From Erythrobacter tepidarius (GTDB lineage Bacteria > Pseudomonadota > Alphaproteobacteria > Sphingomonadales > Sphingomonadaceae), in contig NZ_MUYJ01000009.1 in NCBI RefSeq assembly GCF_002155695.1, positions 1 to 64,000 of the forward strand: a stretch of DNA of 64,000 bases, read 5' to 3'. A program made the position numbers and the translations under genes. Under the pieces are notes generated by a model, which saw only the letters and a program-made list of their open reading frames with translations, made no database searches and had not been told where the DNA came from. This document shows, piece by piece, positions 19,861-29,096 of this stretch (its first letter is position 1; each line of letters starts with the position of its first letter).

Positions 19861-22128
19861 CTATTCGCGGATGCGGATCGCCTTGCCGATCGCCTGCGCG
19901 CGGATGTCCTTGCGGTGGAACGGCAGGCGGTGCCAGCGCTTTTCGGCATAGGCGCGGGTCTGGTCGGCGGCGTGCGGCGAGGCGGGATTGGTCGATTGGC
20001 TGTAGCTCAGGATCGCGTCGGCCACCGGCCCCTGATCGTCGAAGCCGACGATCTGGATGTAGCTGGTCCCGTGACGCGGCACGAGCTTGCCGTTGGGCGC
20101 GCGATCGGATTCCTGCATGTTGAGGACGCCAAGCCCGCCCGGGCCGCCATGGATCGGGATCGCCTCATCGCCGGCCATCACCTGCTGTTCGTCCCCCCAT
20201 CGTCCATCGAGCGCATGGCCCGCCTGCTCCATCGCGGTGACCGCCGCGGCAAGGGCTTCGAGCAGCTTCGCGCCGGTCTCGCCCTCGGTTGCCAGATCAC
20301 GCGGGGTGGTGATGGGCTGCGCGGGATCGAAGGGCACCTCCCACAGGCCCTTGATCCGCTCGGCCTGCGGCCAGAAGGCGCGGAACAGCGCAGCGCCGCG
20401 GCTTTCGGTCTCGAAGCGGCGGTCCCACTTGGCCAGCGCAGCGCACCCGCGCGCAGCCGCACCTTCGGCCTTGGCGCACAGCGTCAGCAGTCTGGGCAGC
20501 GCCAGATCGGCAGCAAGGCTCTTGTTGCCGAAGACCAGCGCCGCGGCGCGGGCGTGATCGAGCTTGCCGGCCGCGAGCATCGCCTCGGTCTCGGTGAAGT
20601 TGGAACGGGTCCGCAGCGTGCGCGCCTTGCGATAATCACCGAGGATCGGCGATAGCTCGCGGTGCGGCATCGCCGGGTTGCTGATCCAGTAACTGTCGTT
20701 GGAATTGGTGAGATAGCTGCGCACCACCGTGGCCGCCTGATCGTGCGCCGGCATGAGCCCAGGTACCGGCGTGCCTTCGGCAACATCCCAGGCGCAGGCC
20801 GATTTTGAGCCGTCGAGCAGGATCGCCAGTTGCGCAAACAGGCCCGAAATCGGGGTGGAGCAGGCCTTGACCTTGGCCGCCGACACATTGGGCACCGCAG
20901 TCACATCGGCATGGAGCGCATCGCCGAAGCGGTCAGCCGCGATGGTGTTGACCCACGGAATGCCGAGCGTTTCGCTGACCGCGGCCTTGACCTCGGCCAC
21001 GCTGCGCGCCTCGCCGATCCGCAGCCAGGTTTCGATCCCGCGCTGGTTGCCGCGGTTGGCGTCCAGCAGGGCAAAGGCGTTCTGCCTGCTCCAGATGATG
21101 CCGCGGTCGGGAATGATGAACACCGGGCCGAAGCGGGTGGACCAGAGCGTGCGGGTCACCTCCGGCTGGCCCTCGGGCATCGGCACGGTGACGGTCCGGC
21201 TGGTCATCGCCTCGCTCTTGCCATCGACCATGTAGCGGGTCGGATCCTTCGGATCGAGCGCCAGCTGGTAGAGCGTTAAGTGGCGCGCCGCGGTGACGGT
21301 GTGGGTCCAGGCAATGTCCCGGTTGAAGCCGAGCGTCGGCATCGGAGTGCCCGCCAGCCCCACGCCCATCACCTCGTAGCCCTTGGGGCCCTTGACGTGC
21401 ATCTGCCAGAAGCGGTTGGGGCCTTTCCACGGAAAGTGGGGATTGCCGATCACCATCCCGCGCCCGTTGGCGGTGACATCGCCGCCGAAGGCCCAACCGT
21501 TGCTGCCCATGCCCAGTTCCTGCGGGTGAGGCATGGCAATCGCGACCTCGGTCGGCGGCGTCCCCGGCGGGGCGGCATTGGCGATCGCGGGCGCGAGATT
21601 GAGCGAGCTTGCCAGCAGCATCTGCTTTTCGTTGAGGCGCAGCATGTCGTCGATGGTGATAGGGCGCACCCATGCCTTGCCGCGGCATTCGGCGGGGATG
21701 CCATCGGCCCCGGCATCACGCAGGAAGCGGTTATAGCCCGCGACATAGCCCGCCATCAGTTCCTGCGCACGGGCGGGCAGCCGCTTGGCGCCCTCGCGCA
21801 GGGCGGGCAGATCGATTATCGCACGGAAGAACACGTCGGAGGACAGGTTGTCGACCTCCTGGAAACCCAGCACCGCCTTGGCTGCGGGGCCGAAATGGCG
21901 CGAGCGTTCGCCTGCGACGGTCGCGAATTCCTCGGCCAGCAGGCACAGATTGTCCTGCGCATAGGCATAGGCGACCCCGTAGCCGACCCCGCGCCAGTCG
22001 CGCGCCTCGATGTGCGGGATGCCATAGGTGGTGCGGGTGATCGTCGCATCATAGCGGGGCTTGGCCTCGATTGCAGGCGCCGCGAGCACGGCTGCACAGC
22101 CGGCCACCCAAATCCCGATTCGCCCCAT
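19861..22128 (-). CDS. Penicillin acylase family protein (Ntn-hydrolase), exported
   Basis: 755 aa from an ATG with GAGAGA 5-6 bases upstream and a signal peptide (MGRIGIWVAGCAAVLAAPAIEA). The family is made as a precursor cut into alpha and beta chains, and the beta chain begins with the catalytic serine, here S209 in GSNGWAFGG. Conserved TRTTYGIPHIEA near the mature N-terminus and LTNSNDSYWISNP further on support the call. Relatives act on penicillins, acyl-homoserine lactones or aculeacin. This substrate is unknown. Periplasmic. Confidence 0.88.
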   Translation of the reverse strand: MGRIGIWVAGCAAVLAAPAIEAKPRYDATITRTTYGIPHIEARDWRGVGYGVAYAYAQDNLCLLAEEFATVAGERSRHFGPAAKAVLGFQEVDNLSSDVFFRAIIDLPALREGAKRLPARAQELMAGYVAGYNRFLRDAGADGIPAECRGKAWVRPITIDDMLRLNEKQMLLASSLNLAPAIANAAPPGTPPTEVAIAMPHPQELGMGSNGWAFGGDVTANGRGMVIGNPHFPWKGPNRFWQMHVKGPKGYEVMGVGLAGTPMPTLGFNRDIAWTHTVTAARHLTLYQLALDPKDPTRYMVDGKSEAMTSRTVTVPMPEGQPEVTRTLWSTRFGPVFIIPDRGIIWSRQNAFALLDANRGNQRGIETWLRIGEARSVAEVKAAVSETLGIPWVNTIAADRFGDALHADVTAVPNVSAAKVKACSTPISGLFAQLAILLDGSKSACAWDVAEGTPVPGLMPAHDQAATVVRSYLTNSNDSYWISNPAMPHRELSPILGDYRKARTLRTRSNFTETEAMLAAGKLDHARAAALVFGNKSLAADLALPRLLTLCAKAEGAAARGCAALAKWDRRFETESRGAALFRAFWPQAERIKGLWEVPFDPAQPITTPRDLATEGETGAKLLEALAAAVTAMEQAGHALDGRWGDEQQVMAGDEAIPIHGGPGGLGVLNMQESDRAPNGKLVPRHGTSYIQIVGFDDQGPVADAILSYSQSTNPASPHAADQTRAYAEKRWHRLPFHRKDIRAQAIGKAIRIRE

Positions 22129-22251
22129 TTTCTGTCTCTCCCGCGCAAGCACAATCGGTTGTCGCGGGAAACCTATCGGCACGACGGGCAAAGTAAAGGG
22201 GCGCTCCGCCGGCTTGGCGAAACGCCCCTCACCCAGGTTGCGGGTCTGCGG

Positions 22252-23190
22252 TCAGAACGAGGCGGTGATCGAAAAGACCACGGTCGCATCCGAGATCGAG
22301 TCCCCCGCCAGCGTGGCGAAGTTCGGGCGGATGCGGTTGGCTTCGGCTTCCGAGATATCGGTGTCGACATAGGCGGCCGACAGGGTCAGGCCCGAGATCG
22401 GCGCGATATCGATGCCCAGCAACCAGTCGAAATAGGTGCCGGTCGGGGCGATGCTGGTGCCATTGGGGCCGAGGCCCGGGTTGCCGTCGGAATAGCCGAT
22501 ATGGGCTTTGAGCGTGATCGGTGCACCGCTGATCGCGTAGGTGGCATCGCCCGAAAGATAGAGATTGTCTTCCTTGTCGCCCGGATCGGCCGGAGCGCCG
22601 ACCGGGAAGGCATTGCCCAGCGCTTCCTGCTTGGGCGCATAGGCGACGCCGGCTGTCAAACCGAGGCTGCCGACGCTGCCCGACAGTCTGGCGTAGAGTT
22701 CGGCGAAGTCGGTGGTGTCGGCGCCGCTGGGGTACATGTACCAGGTGAGGCCGGTGTCGAGCGTGCCTTCTCCGACCGCGAACTTATAGCCGGCAATCAG
22801 ATCGAGCTCCATGTTGGCGCCGCCGAAGGTGCCCCAGCCGGCGAGGTTCGAACCCCACGCGCCGACGTAGAAGCCGCTTTCGTGGCTGATGGTGATGCCG
22901 CCCTGCACGGCCATGCCTTCGTCCGACTGCGAGACGCCGCGGAAGCGGTAGTCCGAAGTCAAGGTGGCGGCGCCGGAGATGGTGATCGCCGGGGTGTCGT
23001 CCTCGGCCTTGCTGGCGGAGGCGAGATCGACCGGCGCGATCGCGCGCAGCGCGGCGGCGCTTTCGTCCGCGGTGACGATCTCCTGCTGACTGGCGGGTGC
23101 GGCACCCTCTGTCTCCCCGGCAAAGGCGGGGGTGCAAAGGGCAGTCGCAAGAGCAACGGCTGAGAGAGCCGAGGCAAAACGGATGGACAT
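22252..23190 (-). CDS. TorF family putative porin
   Basis: 312 aa outer-membrane protein. The ATG chosen has GGAGCG upstream and starts a signal peptide (MSIRFASALSAVALATALCTPAFA). The mature part opens with a low-complexity linker and then LTSDYRFRGVSQSD, the signature of the TIGR02001/Gcw_chp group. Alternating strands follow (GFYVGAWGSNLAGW, GTLDTGLTWYMYP), and the protein ends in phenylalanine as beta-barrel proteins do. Solute unknown. Confidence 0.85.
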   Translation of the reverse strand: MSIRFASALSAVALATALCTPAFAGETEGAAPASQQEIVTADESAAALRAIAPVDLASASKAEDDTPAITISGAATLTSDYRFRGVSQSDEGMAVQGGITISHESGFYVGAWGSNLAGWGTFGGANMELDLIAGYKFAVGEGTLDTGLTWYMYPSGADTTDFAELYARLSGSVGSLGLTAGVAYAPKQEALGNAFPVGAPADPGDKEDNLYLSGDATYAISGAPITLKAHIGYSDGNPGLGPNGTSIAPTGTYFDWLLGIDIAPISGLTLSAAYVDTDISEAEANRIRPNFATLAGDSISDATVVFSITASF

Positions 23191-23444
23191 AAGGAACGCT
23201 CCATGAAGAGGATTGGATCGTTCCACCTGCGTGCCGCGCGGCGCCTGTTATCCTTGCCGACCAACCCGCACTGCGGTGTCGCGCGCGCATCCGGCACCTG
23301 TCGCGTAGCCCTAGATATACGAAGGTTGCGTGAAACCACAAAGGTTATGTGATGGGGGCGGCCTATATTATTTTGTTGCGTGTCATCCTTGCATCACTTG
23401 CACACAAGTGCGGCGGACCGGAACAGCGCGGGGGGCGTGCCCGA

Positions 23445-24518
23445 TCACCCGCCGGCGCGCAGGCTCTCCATATCGATCACAAAGCGATACTTGATGTCGC
23501 TCGCCTCCATCCGGTCATAGGCGGTCTGGATGTCCTGTATCGCGATGACCTCAATATCGGGCAGGATGCCCTTTGCGGCGCAGAAATCGAGCAGCTCCTG
23601 CGTTTCGGCCAGCCCGCCGATCCCGCTGCCGGTGAGCACCTTGCGGCCCAGCAGCACGCCGGTGTGCAGTTCGGGCATCATGTCGATCATCCCGACCAGC
23701 ACCTGCACCCCGTCAATCCGCAGGAGGTGGAGATAGGGCGTGACATCGTGGCGCACCGGAATGGTGTTGAGCACCAAGTCGAAATAGCCGCGCCGCGCCT
23801 TCATCGCATCCCTGTCGGAGGTGTTGAGAAAGGCATGGGCGCCGAGTTTTGCGGCATCAGCGCGCTTGCTTTCGCTGCGGGAGAGCACGGTCACTTCCGC
23901 GCCCATCGCCGCCGCGAGCTTGACCCCCATGTGCCCCAGCCCGCCGAGACCCGCGACCGCGACCTTGCTCCCCCGGCCGACCTTCCACGTGCGCAAGGGG
24001 CTGTAGGAGGTGATCCCGGCGCACAGCAGCGGGGCGGCTTCGGCCAGCGGCAGGGCATCGGGCACCTTGAGCACGAATTCCTCGCGCGCGACGATCCTTT
24101 CGGAATAGCCGCCATAGGTGGGCGAGCCGTCGCGCCGGTCCTTGCCGTTGTAGGTCCCGGTCATCCCGCCGCTGAGGCAGTATTGTTCGAGATCGGCCGC
24201 GCAGTGGCGGCATTCCATGCACGAATCGACCATGCAGCCGATCGCCACCCGGTCGCCGACCTTGTGGCGCGTGACACCCTCGCCGACCGCGCTGACGATG
24301 CCGACGATCTCATGGCCCGGCACGATCGGATAGACCGTTGCGCCCCAGTCGTTGCGCGCGCTGTGCAGATCGGAATGGCAGATGCCGCAGTGGGTGATCT
24401 CAATCAGCACGTCGTCGTGGCGCAGGCCGCGCCGGGTGATCTGCATCGGCCCCACGCCCGAATCCGGCGCAGTCGCGCCATAGGCCCGGGTGGGGTATGC
24501 GTTGGTCTGGGTAGCCAT
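23445..24518 (-). CDS. NAD(P)-dependent zinc alcohol dehydrogenase
   Basis: 357 aa medium-chain dehydrogenase of the cinnamyl-alcohol/YahK type. The start ATG has AGGAGAG upstream. Catalytic zinc ligands are in CGICHSD and GHE, and the structural zinc cysteines are in CMECRHCAADLEQYC. The cofactor loop is GLGGLGHMGVK. It reduces aldehydes or oxidises alcohols, probably with NADP(H). Followed on the same strand by no close gene; upstream lies an SDR gene about 120 bp away. Confidence 0.9.
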   Translation of the reverse strand: MATQTNAYPTRAYGATAPDSGVGPMQITRRGLRHDDVLIEITHCGICHSDLHSARNDWGATVYPIVPGHEIVGIVSAVGEGVTRHKVGDRVAIGCMVDSCMECRHCAADLEQYCLSGGMTGTYNGKDRRDGSPTYGGYSERIVAREEFVLKVPDALPLAEAAPLLCAGITSYSPLRTWKVGRGSKVAVAGLGGLGHMGVKLAAAMGAEVTVLSRSESKRADAAKLGAHAFLNTSDRDAMKARRGYFDLVLNTIPVRHDVTPYLHLLRIDGVQVLVGMIDMMPELHTGVLLGRKVLTGSGIGGLAETQELLDFCAAKGILPDIEVIAIQDIQTAYDRMEASDIKYRFVIDMESLRAGG

Positions 24519-24638
24519 GCGCTCTCTCCTGACAAGCACTGGTTCGGACCGGGAAGGTCTGCAAGGGCAACCGCCCGCCGGCCGGTAGGCCGCCCCCGCG
24601 GAGGCATCGGCCAAGCCGATTAGCCGCGAGCGCGAAAA

Positions 24639-25433
24639 CTACTTCGGCGGCATTCTGATCGCGCCATCCAGCCGGAACTGATGGCCGTTGATGTAGCTGT
24701 TGCGGGCGATTTCGAGCACGAGGCTGGCGAACTCCTCCGGTTTGCCGAGCCGCTTGGGGAAGGGCACGCTGGCATTGAGCTGCGCCCACATCGCCGGGTT
24801 GCGGTCCTTCATCCCGAGCATCAGCGGGGTGGCGAAGATGCCCGGCATCACCGAGTTCACGCGGATGCCGAGATCCATCAGGTCGCGCGCCATCGGCAGG
24901 ACAAGGCCGTTCACCCCCGCCTTGCAGCTGCCGTAGATCACCTGCCCGATCTGCCCGTCCTGCGCGGCGACGCTGGCGGTGAGGATGATGCACCCGCGCT
25001 CGCCGTCGTCATTGACCGGATCGGCATTGGCCATGCCCAGCGCCGAAATGCTCGCTACGCGGTAGCTGGCGACGAGGATGCCCTCGGCCCCGAAGGCGTA
25101 ATCCTCGGTGGGCAGGCGCTTGTAGGCGCCCGCTTCCTTGTCCCAGCCCAGGGTCTTGCCGCGCCGACTGGCCATCGCGCAGTGCAGCGTCACGCGCTCC
25201 TGCCCGTGCGCCGCACGCGCGGCGGCAAAGCCGGCCTCGACCGAAGCCTCATCCATGATGTCGACGTGGTGGAAGGTGCCGCCGATCTCGTGCGCATGGG
25301 CCTCGCCCGCCTCGTCGTTGATGTCGAAGATGGCAACCTTCATGCCGGCCTCGGCAAAGGCCTTCGCGCTCGCCTTGCCCAGACCGCTCGCGCCGCCGGT
25401 AACCACCGCGGCCATGCCCGGTTCGATCTTCAT
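24639..25433 (-). CDS. SDR family oxidoreductase
   Basis: 264 aa classical short-chain dehydrogenase. Cofactor motif TGGASGLGKASA, acidic FDINDEAG suggesting NAD(H) preference, catalytic Ser in ILTASVAAQDG and Tyr/Lys in IYGSCKAGV. It resembles 3-hydroxyacyl-CoA/17-beta-HSD10-like SDRs. An insertion-like stretch (GWDKEAGAYKRLPTEDYAFGAEG) lies between the NAG-equivalent region and the active site. Substrate unknown. Divergent from the phytate operon. Confidence 0.85.
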   Translation of the reverse strand: MKIEPGMAAVVTGGASGLGKASAKAFAEAGMKVAIFDINDEAGEAHAHEIGGTFHHVDIMDEASVEAGFAAARAAHGQERVTLHCAMASRRGKTLGWDKEAGAYKRLPTEDYAFGAEGILVASYRVASISALGMANADPVNDDGERGCIILTASVAAQDGQIGQVIYGSCKAGVNGLVLPMARDLMDLGIRVNSVMPGIFATPLMLGMKDRNPAMWAQLNASVPFPKRLGKPEEFASLVLEIARNSYINGHQFRLDGAIRMPPK

Positions 25434-25530
25434 CGCTGTCCTTTCCTGCTGCTCTTCTGCCTGTTGCTAGGCGCTTGGGCGGCCTCGCGCCACCTCTCCA
25501 ATTTGCGGCATTCGCGCAACACCTGCGCGA

Positions 25531-25568
25531 GTCACCGAAGCGTCATCACTTTGTCGCTCAGGCGTCAC
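25531..25568 (+). promoter_or_regulatory. Candidate PhoB box (four half-sites, 11-bp period)
   Basis: GTCAC, GTCAT, GTCGC and GTCAC begin at 25531, 25542, 25553 and 25564, exactly 11 bp apart. PhoB binds direct GTCAY-type half-sites with an 11-bp period, so this reads as two tandem Pho boxes. It lies about 60 bp before the start of the TonB receptor-phytase-PhoX genes, which are typical phosphate-starvation targets. Functional binding is inferred. Confidence 0.75.
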
Positions 25569-25629
25569 GCGCGATGGATAAGCGCGGGCCGCCAACGCCC
25601 GGAGCGACGGGCGACCCTAGGAGAACCTC

Positions 25630-28026
25630 GTGATGATCCGTAGCCGTCTCATGCTTGGCAGCGCTGCCGTGGCGCTGTCTGCCACCGTCGCCGCGCCCGC
25701 CCGCGCCGCCGAAGCCGCCGACCCGCAGGTGCTCGCCACCGGCGTCCAGTCGGGCGGTGCGATCGCCGAGACCGAGGAGAGCGAGGACGACCGCGTCCAG
25801 ACCGCCAAGGAAATCGTGGTCCAGGGCAATATCGGCTTTCGCAACCGTTCCGACGCGGCCGAGCCGGTGCTGGTCTATGACGAGGAATATTTCCAGCGCT
25901 TCGAGCCGCTGACCGCGGGTGATGCCTTGAAGCGCGTGCCGGGGGTGACCTTCCTTTCGGACGTGATCGAAAGCGACGGGGCGCGCCTGCGCGGCCTCGA
26001 TCCGGGCTACACCCAGATCCTCATCAATGGCGAGCGTGTGCCCGGCGGCCAGTCCGACCGATCGTTCTTCCTCGACCGTATCCCGGCCGAACTGATCGAG
26101 CAGGTCGAAATCGTCCGTTCCTCCTCGGCCCGGCGCACCGGCGATGCGGTGGCCGGCTCGCTCAACATCAAGCTGCGTGACGGCTTCGCGCTCGATGGCG
26201 GTTACCTGCGGGCGAGCGGGCTGTTCTTCGACGATGGCGAGGTCAAACCGGCGGGCGGCTTCTATTATGGCGGCGCGCTGGCAGGCGGACGCGTCCTGAT
26301 CGGCGCCAACGTGCAGGGCCGCTACAACCCCAAGAAAAAATTGAGCCTGCGCTACAGCGACTCGCCGGAAAACAACCCCAACTTCGCGACCGACGACTTC
26401 GTCAACCGCGAAGATCAGACCGATACCCGCAACGGCACCGACTATGCCTTCAACGCCAGCTGGGCGATCGAGACCGAGACCACCAAATTCGAGCTGCTCG
26501 GCAATTTCGTGCGGACCGAGCGAATCGAGGATGAACGTTCCTTCGAATATAATGATCCGACCGCGATCAACGGCCCGGTGCGCGCCACGCCGGCGGGCAA
26601 CCTGCTGACCGACAACGCCAACGTCAACGATATCACCACCGAAAGCTGGTCGATCATCGCCAAGCTCGATCACGAATGGAGCCTTGGCGAGACCCAGCTG
26701 CGCGTGGGCTATTCGGGCTTCGACGATTTTCAGGACGAGTTCGAATACGAGATCGATTTCGACCGGGCCAACCCGCGTTTCACCGGCGATCTGACGGTGC
26801 TCGACATCAATGACACCGAGATGTTCCTCAACCTCGAGCATGAGTTCGAGCTGTCGGATGAGCTCGAATTCGCGATCGGCGGCTTTTTCCAGGACAAGGA
26901 TCGCGACACCATCCTGCGGACCGTGCGCAGCCGCTTCAATCTCATCCCCGCCAACCGGCAGGGCTATGACCAGTTCAGCCGCAATCCCGGCGAATTCGCG
27001 CCGGCGACCTTTCCGCCCTTCGTCGACACGATCACCCGCATCACCGAGCAGCGCAAGGATCTCTACGCACTGCTCGAAGGCGAATTCGACATTGTCACCT
27101 TCGAAGTCGGCATCCGCTGGGAAAACACCGAAGTCGACATCACCGATATCGTGGGCGGCTTCACCATCAGCAACGACTATGACGCGTTTCTGCCGTCGGC
27201 CTCGGTCAAGATCGAAGTGGGCGATGGCCGGATCACGCTTTCCGGCGCGCGCACGCTGCGCCGGCCACGGTTCGACTTCCTCACCCCTGGCCTGCTCGAA
27301 GCCGAACTGGGCGATAACGACTTCCTGGGCAATCCGCTGCTGCTGCCCGAAACCGCTTGGGGCGGCGATCTCGGCTACGAGCACAAGATCGGCAAGACCG
27401 GGATCGTCGGCGTCAACCTGTTCTACCGCGACGTCACCAACCTGACCGAGCTGGCGACGCTGCTCGATCCGGTGACCGGTCTGCCGGTCGAAGGTTCGGA
27501 AGGACCGGGCACCTTCGTTTACACCCCGCGCAACACCGGCAATGGCGAAGTCTACGGGATCGAGTTCGATGCCTCCTTCAGCCTCGCCTTCCTCGGCCTG
27601 CCGGATACCGGCGTGTTCGGCAACCTCGCGCTGCTCGACAGCAAGATCACCGACGAGTTCGGGACACGCCGCTTCAACGACCAGTCGAAATATGTCTACA
27701 ATTTCGGCGCAATCCAGAACCTGCCCGGCATCGGCGCGGCCTTCGGGGCGACCTACCGCAAGCAGGGCGTGGCCTTCGGTCGCGTGGTGGGCGAGGAGGT
27801 GACCACCCGCTATGGCGCGGATCTTGAAGTCTTCATCGAAAAGCGCTTCGGCGACAACTTCACCATCCGCGCGGTCGGCTCGAACCTGCTTGACGGCAGC
27901 AAGGACGAGGTCTTCAACAAGTTCTCCACCGTTGCCGATCAGGTGAACCGCGACTTCGACGAATACGAGCGCGAAAGCGAGCGCGCCGGTCCGGTGTTCC
28001 AGGTCGTTGCCCGTTATGCCTTCTGA
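25630..28026 (+). CDS. TonB-dependent outer-membrane receptor linked to phytase
   Basis: 798 aa. AGGAG precedes a GTG start by six bases; an ATG follows one codon later. A signal peptide (MIRSRLMLGSAAVALSATVAAPARA) is followed by a plug domain with DALKRVPGVTFLSD, LRGLDPGYTQILINGERVPGG and DRIPAELIEQVEIVRSSSARR, then a beta-barrel ending in VVARYAF. It would import a large or charged substrate using TonB energy. The following phytase and PhoX genes and the upstream Pho-box-like repeats suggest inositol phosphates or another organophosphate. That ligand assignment is contextual. Confidence 0.9.
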   Translation: MMIRSRLMLGSAAVALSATVAAPARAAEAADPQVLATGVQSGGAIAETEESEDDRVQTAKEIVVQGNIGFRNRSDAAEPVLVYDEEYFQRFEPLTAGDALKRVPGVTFLSDVIESDGARLRGLDPGYTQILINGERVPGGQSDRSFFLDRIPAELIEQVEIVRSSSARRTGDAVAGSLNIKLRDGFALDGGYLRASGLFFDDGEVKPAGGFYYGGALAGGRVLIGANVQGRYNPKKKLSLRYSDSPENNPNFATDDFVNREDQTDTRNGTDYAFNASWAIETETTKFELLGNFVRTERIEDERSFEYNDPTAINGPVRATPAGNLLTDNANVNDITTESWSIIAKLDHEWSLGETQLRVGYSGFDDFQDEFEYEIDFDRANPRFTGDLTVLDINDTEMFLNLEHEFELSDELEFAIGGFFQDKDRDTILRTVRSRFNLIPANRQGYDQFSRNPGEFAPATFPPFVDTITRITEQRKDLYALLEGEFDIVTFEVGIRWENTEVDITDIVGGFTISNDYDAFLPSASVKIEVGDGRITLSGARTLRRPRFDFLTPGLLEAELGDNDFLGNPLLLPETAWGGDLGYEHKIGKTGIVGVNLFYRDVTNLTELATLLDPVTGLPVEGSEGPGTFVYTPRNTGNGEVYGIEFDASFSLAFLGLPDTGVFGNLALLDSKITDEFGTRRFNDQSKYVYNFGAIQNLPGIGAAFGATYRKQGVAFGRVVGEEVTTRYGADLEVFIEKRFGDNFTIRAVGSNLLDGSKDEVFNKFSTVADQVNRDFDEYERESERAGPVFQVVARYAF

Positions 28027-28045
28027 CAGAGTGGGATTGCTTGCC

Positions 28046-29086
28046 ATGTTCCGACCCTTCCATGGCTTCGCGCTGCTGAGCCTGGGGATTGCCGGCGCCT
28101 GCGCCAGCGTGACCCCGGCGATCACTGGCGATCCGGCAGTCACCGTCACCGCGCTGGTCGAAACTCCCCCGGTGGGCACGGCACGCGAGGACGCCGCGGA
28201 CGATCCGGCGATCTGGCGCAATCCGGCCAATCCGGCGGCGAGCCTGGTCGTCGGTACCGACAAGAAGGGCGGGCTCTACGTCTATGACCTCAAGGGTGCG
28301 CAAAAGAGCTTTCTGGCAGCTCCGGGGCTCAACAATGTCGATCTGCTCGAACTGGCCGCTGGCCGGGTACTGGTGGTCGCCAGCGACCGCAGCGATCTGA
28401 CGCGCGTGAACCTGTTCCTCGCGCTGCTCGACACCGCTACGGGCAAGCTCGCGCCGGCGGGCAGGATCGCAGTCGGGCCGGGCGAAGGCTACGGGATCTG
28501 CATGGTCAAGCCCGCGGGCGGCGAGGGCATCATCGCCTTCAGCGCACCCAAGAGCGGGACGATCTACCGCACCCTTATCCGCGAGGCGAACGGGGTTTTT
28601 AGCGGCACCACCACCACGCTGGCGCAGGTCGCCACCCAGACCGAGGGCTGCGTCGCCGATCCGCGCACCGCCACGCTCTACATCGGCGAGGAAGACGCCG
28701 GAATCTGGGCGATCGACATGAACACGGGGGCCAAGCGGCTGGTCGCGCCGGTCGATAACCGGATGCTGGTCGCCGATGTCGAAGGCCTCGCTCTCGCGCC
28801 CGAGGGCGCGGACGGCGGCTATCTCGTGGCCTCATCGCAAGGGGACAACGCCTTTGCGGTGTTCCGCCTGCCCGACATCAAGCCGCTGGGCCGGTTCCGC
28901 ATCGCCCCAGGCGCGCTCGGCTCGGTCGAGGAAACCGACGGGATCGAGCTCGACAACCGCGATTTCGGCCCCGATTTTCCGGGCGGGCTGTTCATCGCCC
29001 AGGACGGGATCAACGCGCCCAAAGCACAAAACTTCAAGTTCGTGCGCTGGGACGAGGTGCTTGCCGCTTTGGGCGAGGCGAAGTAA
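28046..29086 (+). CDS. Beta-propeller phytase (3-phytase)
   Basis: 346 aa from MFRPFHGFALLSLGIAGACAS, an export signal with a possible lipobox cysteine. The propeller carries DDPAIWRNPANPAASLVVGTDKKGGLYVYDL near the N-terminus, the EGCVADPRTATLYIGEEDAGIW segment and the late EETDGIELDNRDFG calcium-binding-type stretch, all characteristic of BPP phytases. It removes phosphate from phytate outside the cytoplasm. It begins 20 bp after the receptor stop and is followed closely by a PhoX-family gene. Confidence 0.92.
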   Translation: MFRPFHGFALLSLGIAGACASVTPAITGDPAVTVTALVETPPVGTAREDAADDPAIWRNPANPAASLVVGTDKKGGLYVYDLKGAQKSFLAAPGLNNVDLLELAAGRVLVVASDRSDLTRVNLFLALLDTATGKLAPAGRIAVGPGEGYGICMVKPAGGEGIIAFSAPKSGTIYRTLIREANGVFSGTTTTLAQVATQTEGCVADPRTATLYIGEEDAGIWAIDMNTGAKRLVAPVDNRMLVADVEGLALAPEGADGGYLVASSQGDNAFAVFRLPDIKPLGRFRIAPGALGSVEETDGIELDNRDFGPDFPGGLFIAQDGINAPKAQNFKFVRWDEVLAALGEAK

Positions 29087-29096
29087 CCCATCGCCC

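Noticed and set aside
25558..28263. 901-codon frame opposite the TonB receptor
   Set aside because: Composition mirrors codon-position GC of the true gene; no motif or start context supports it.
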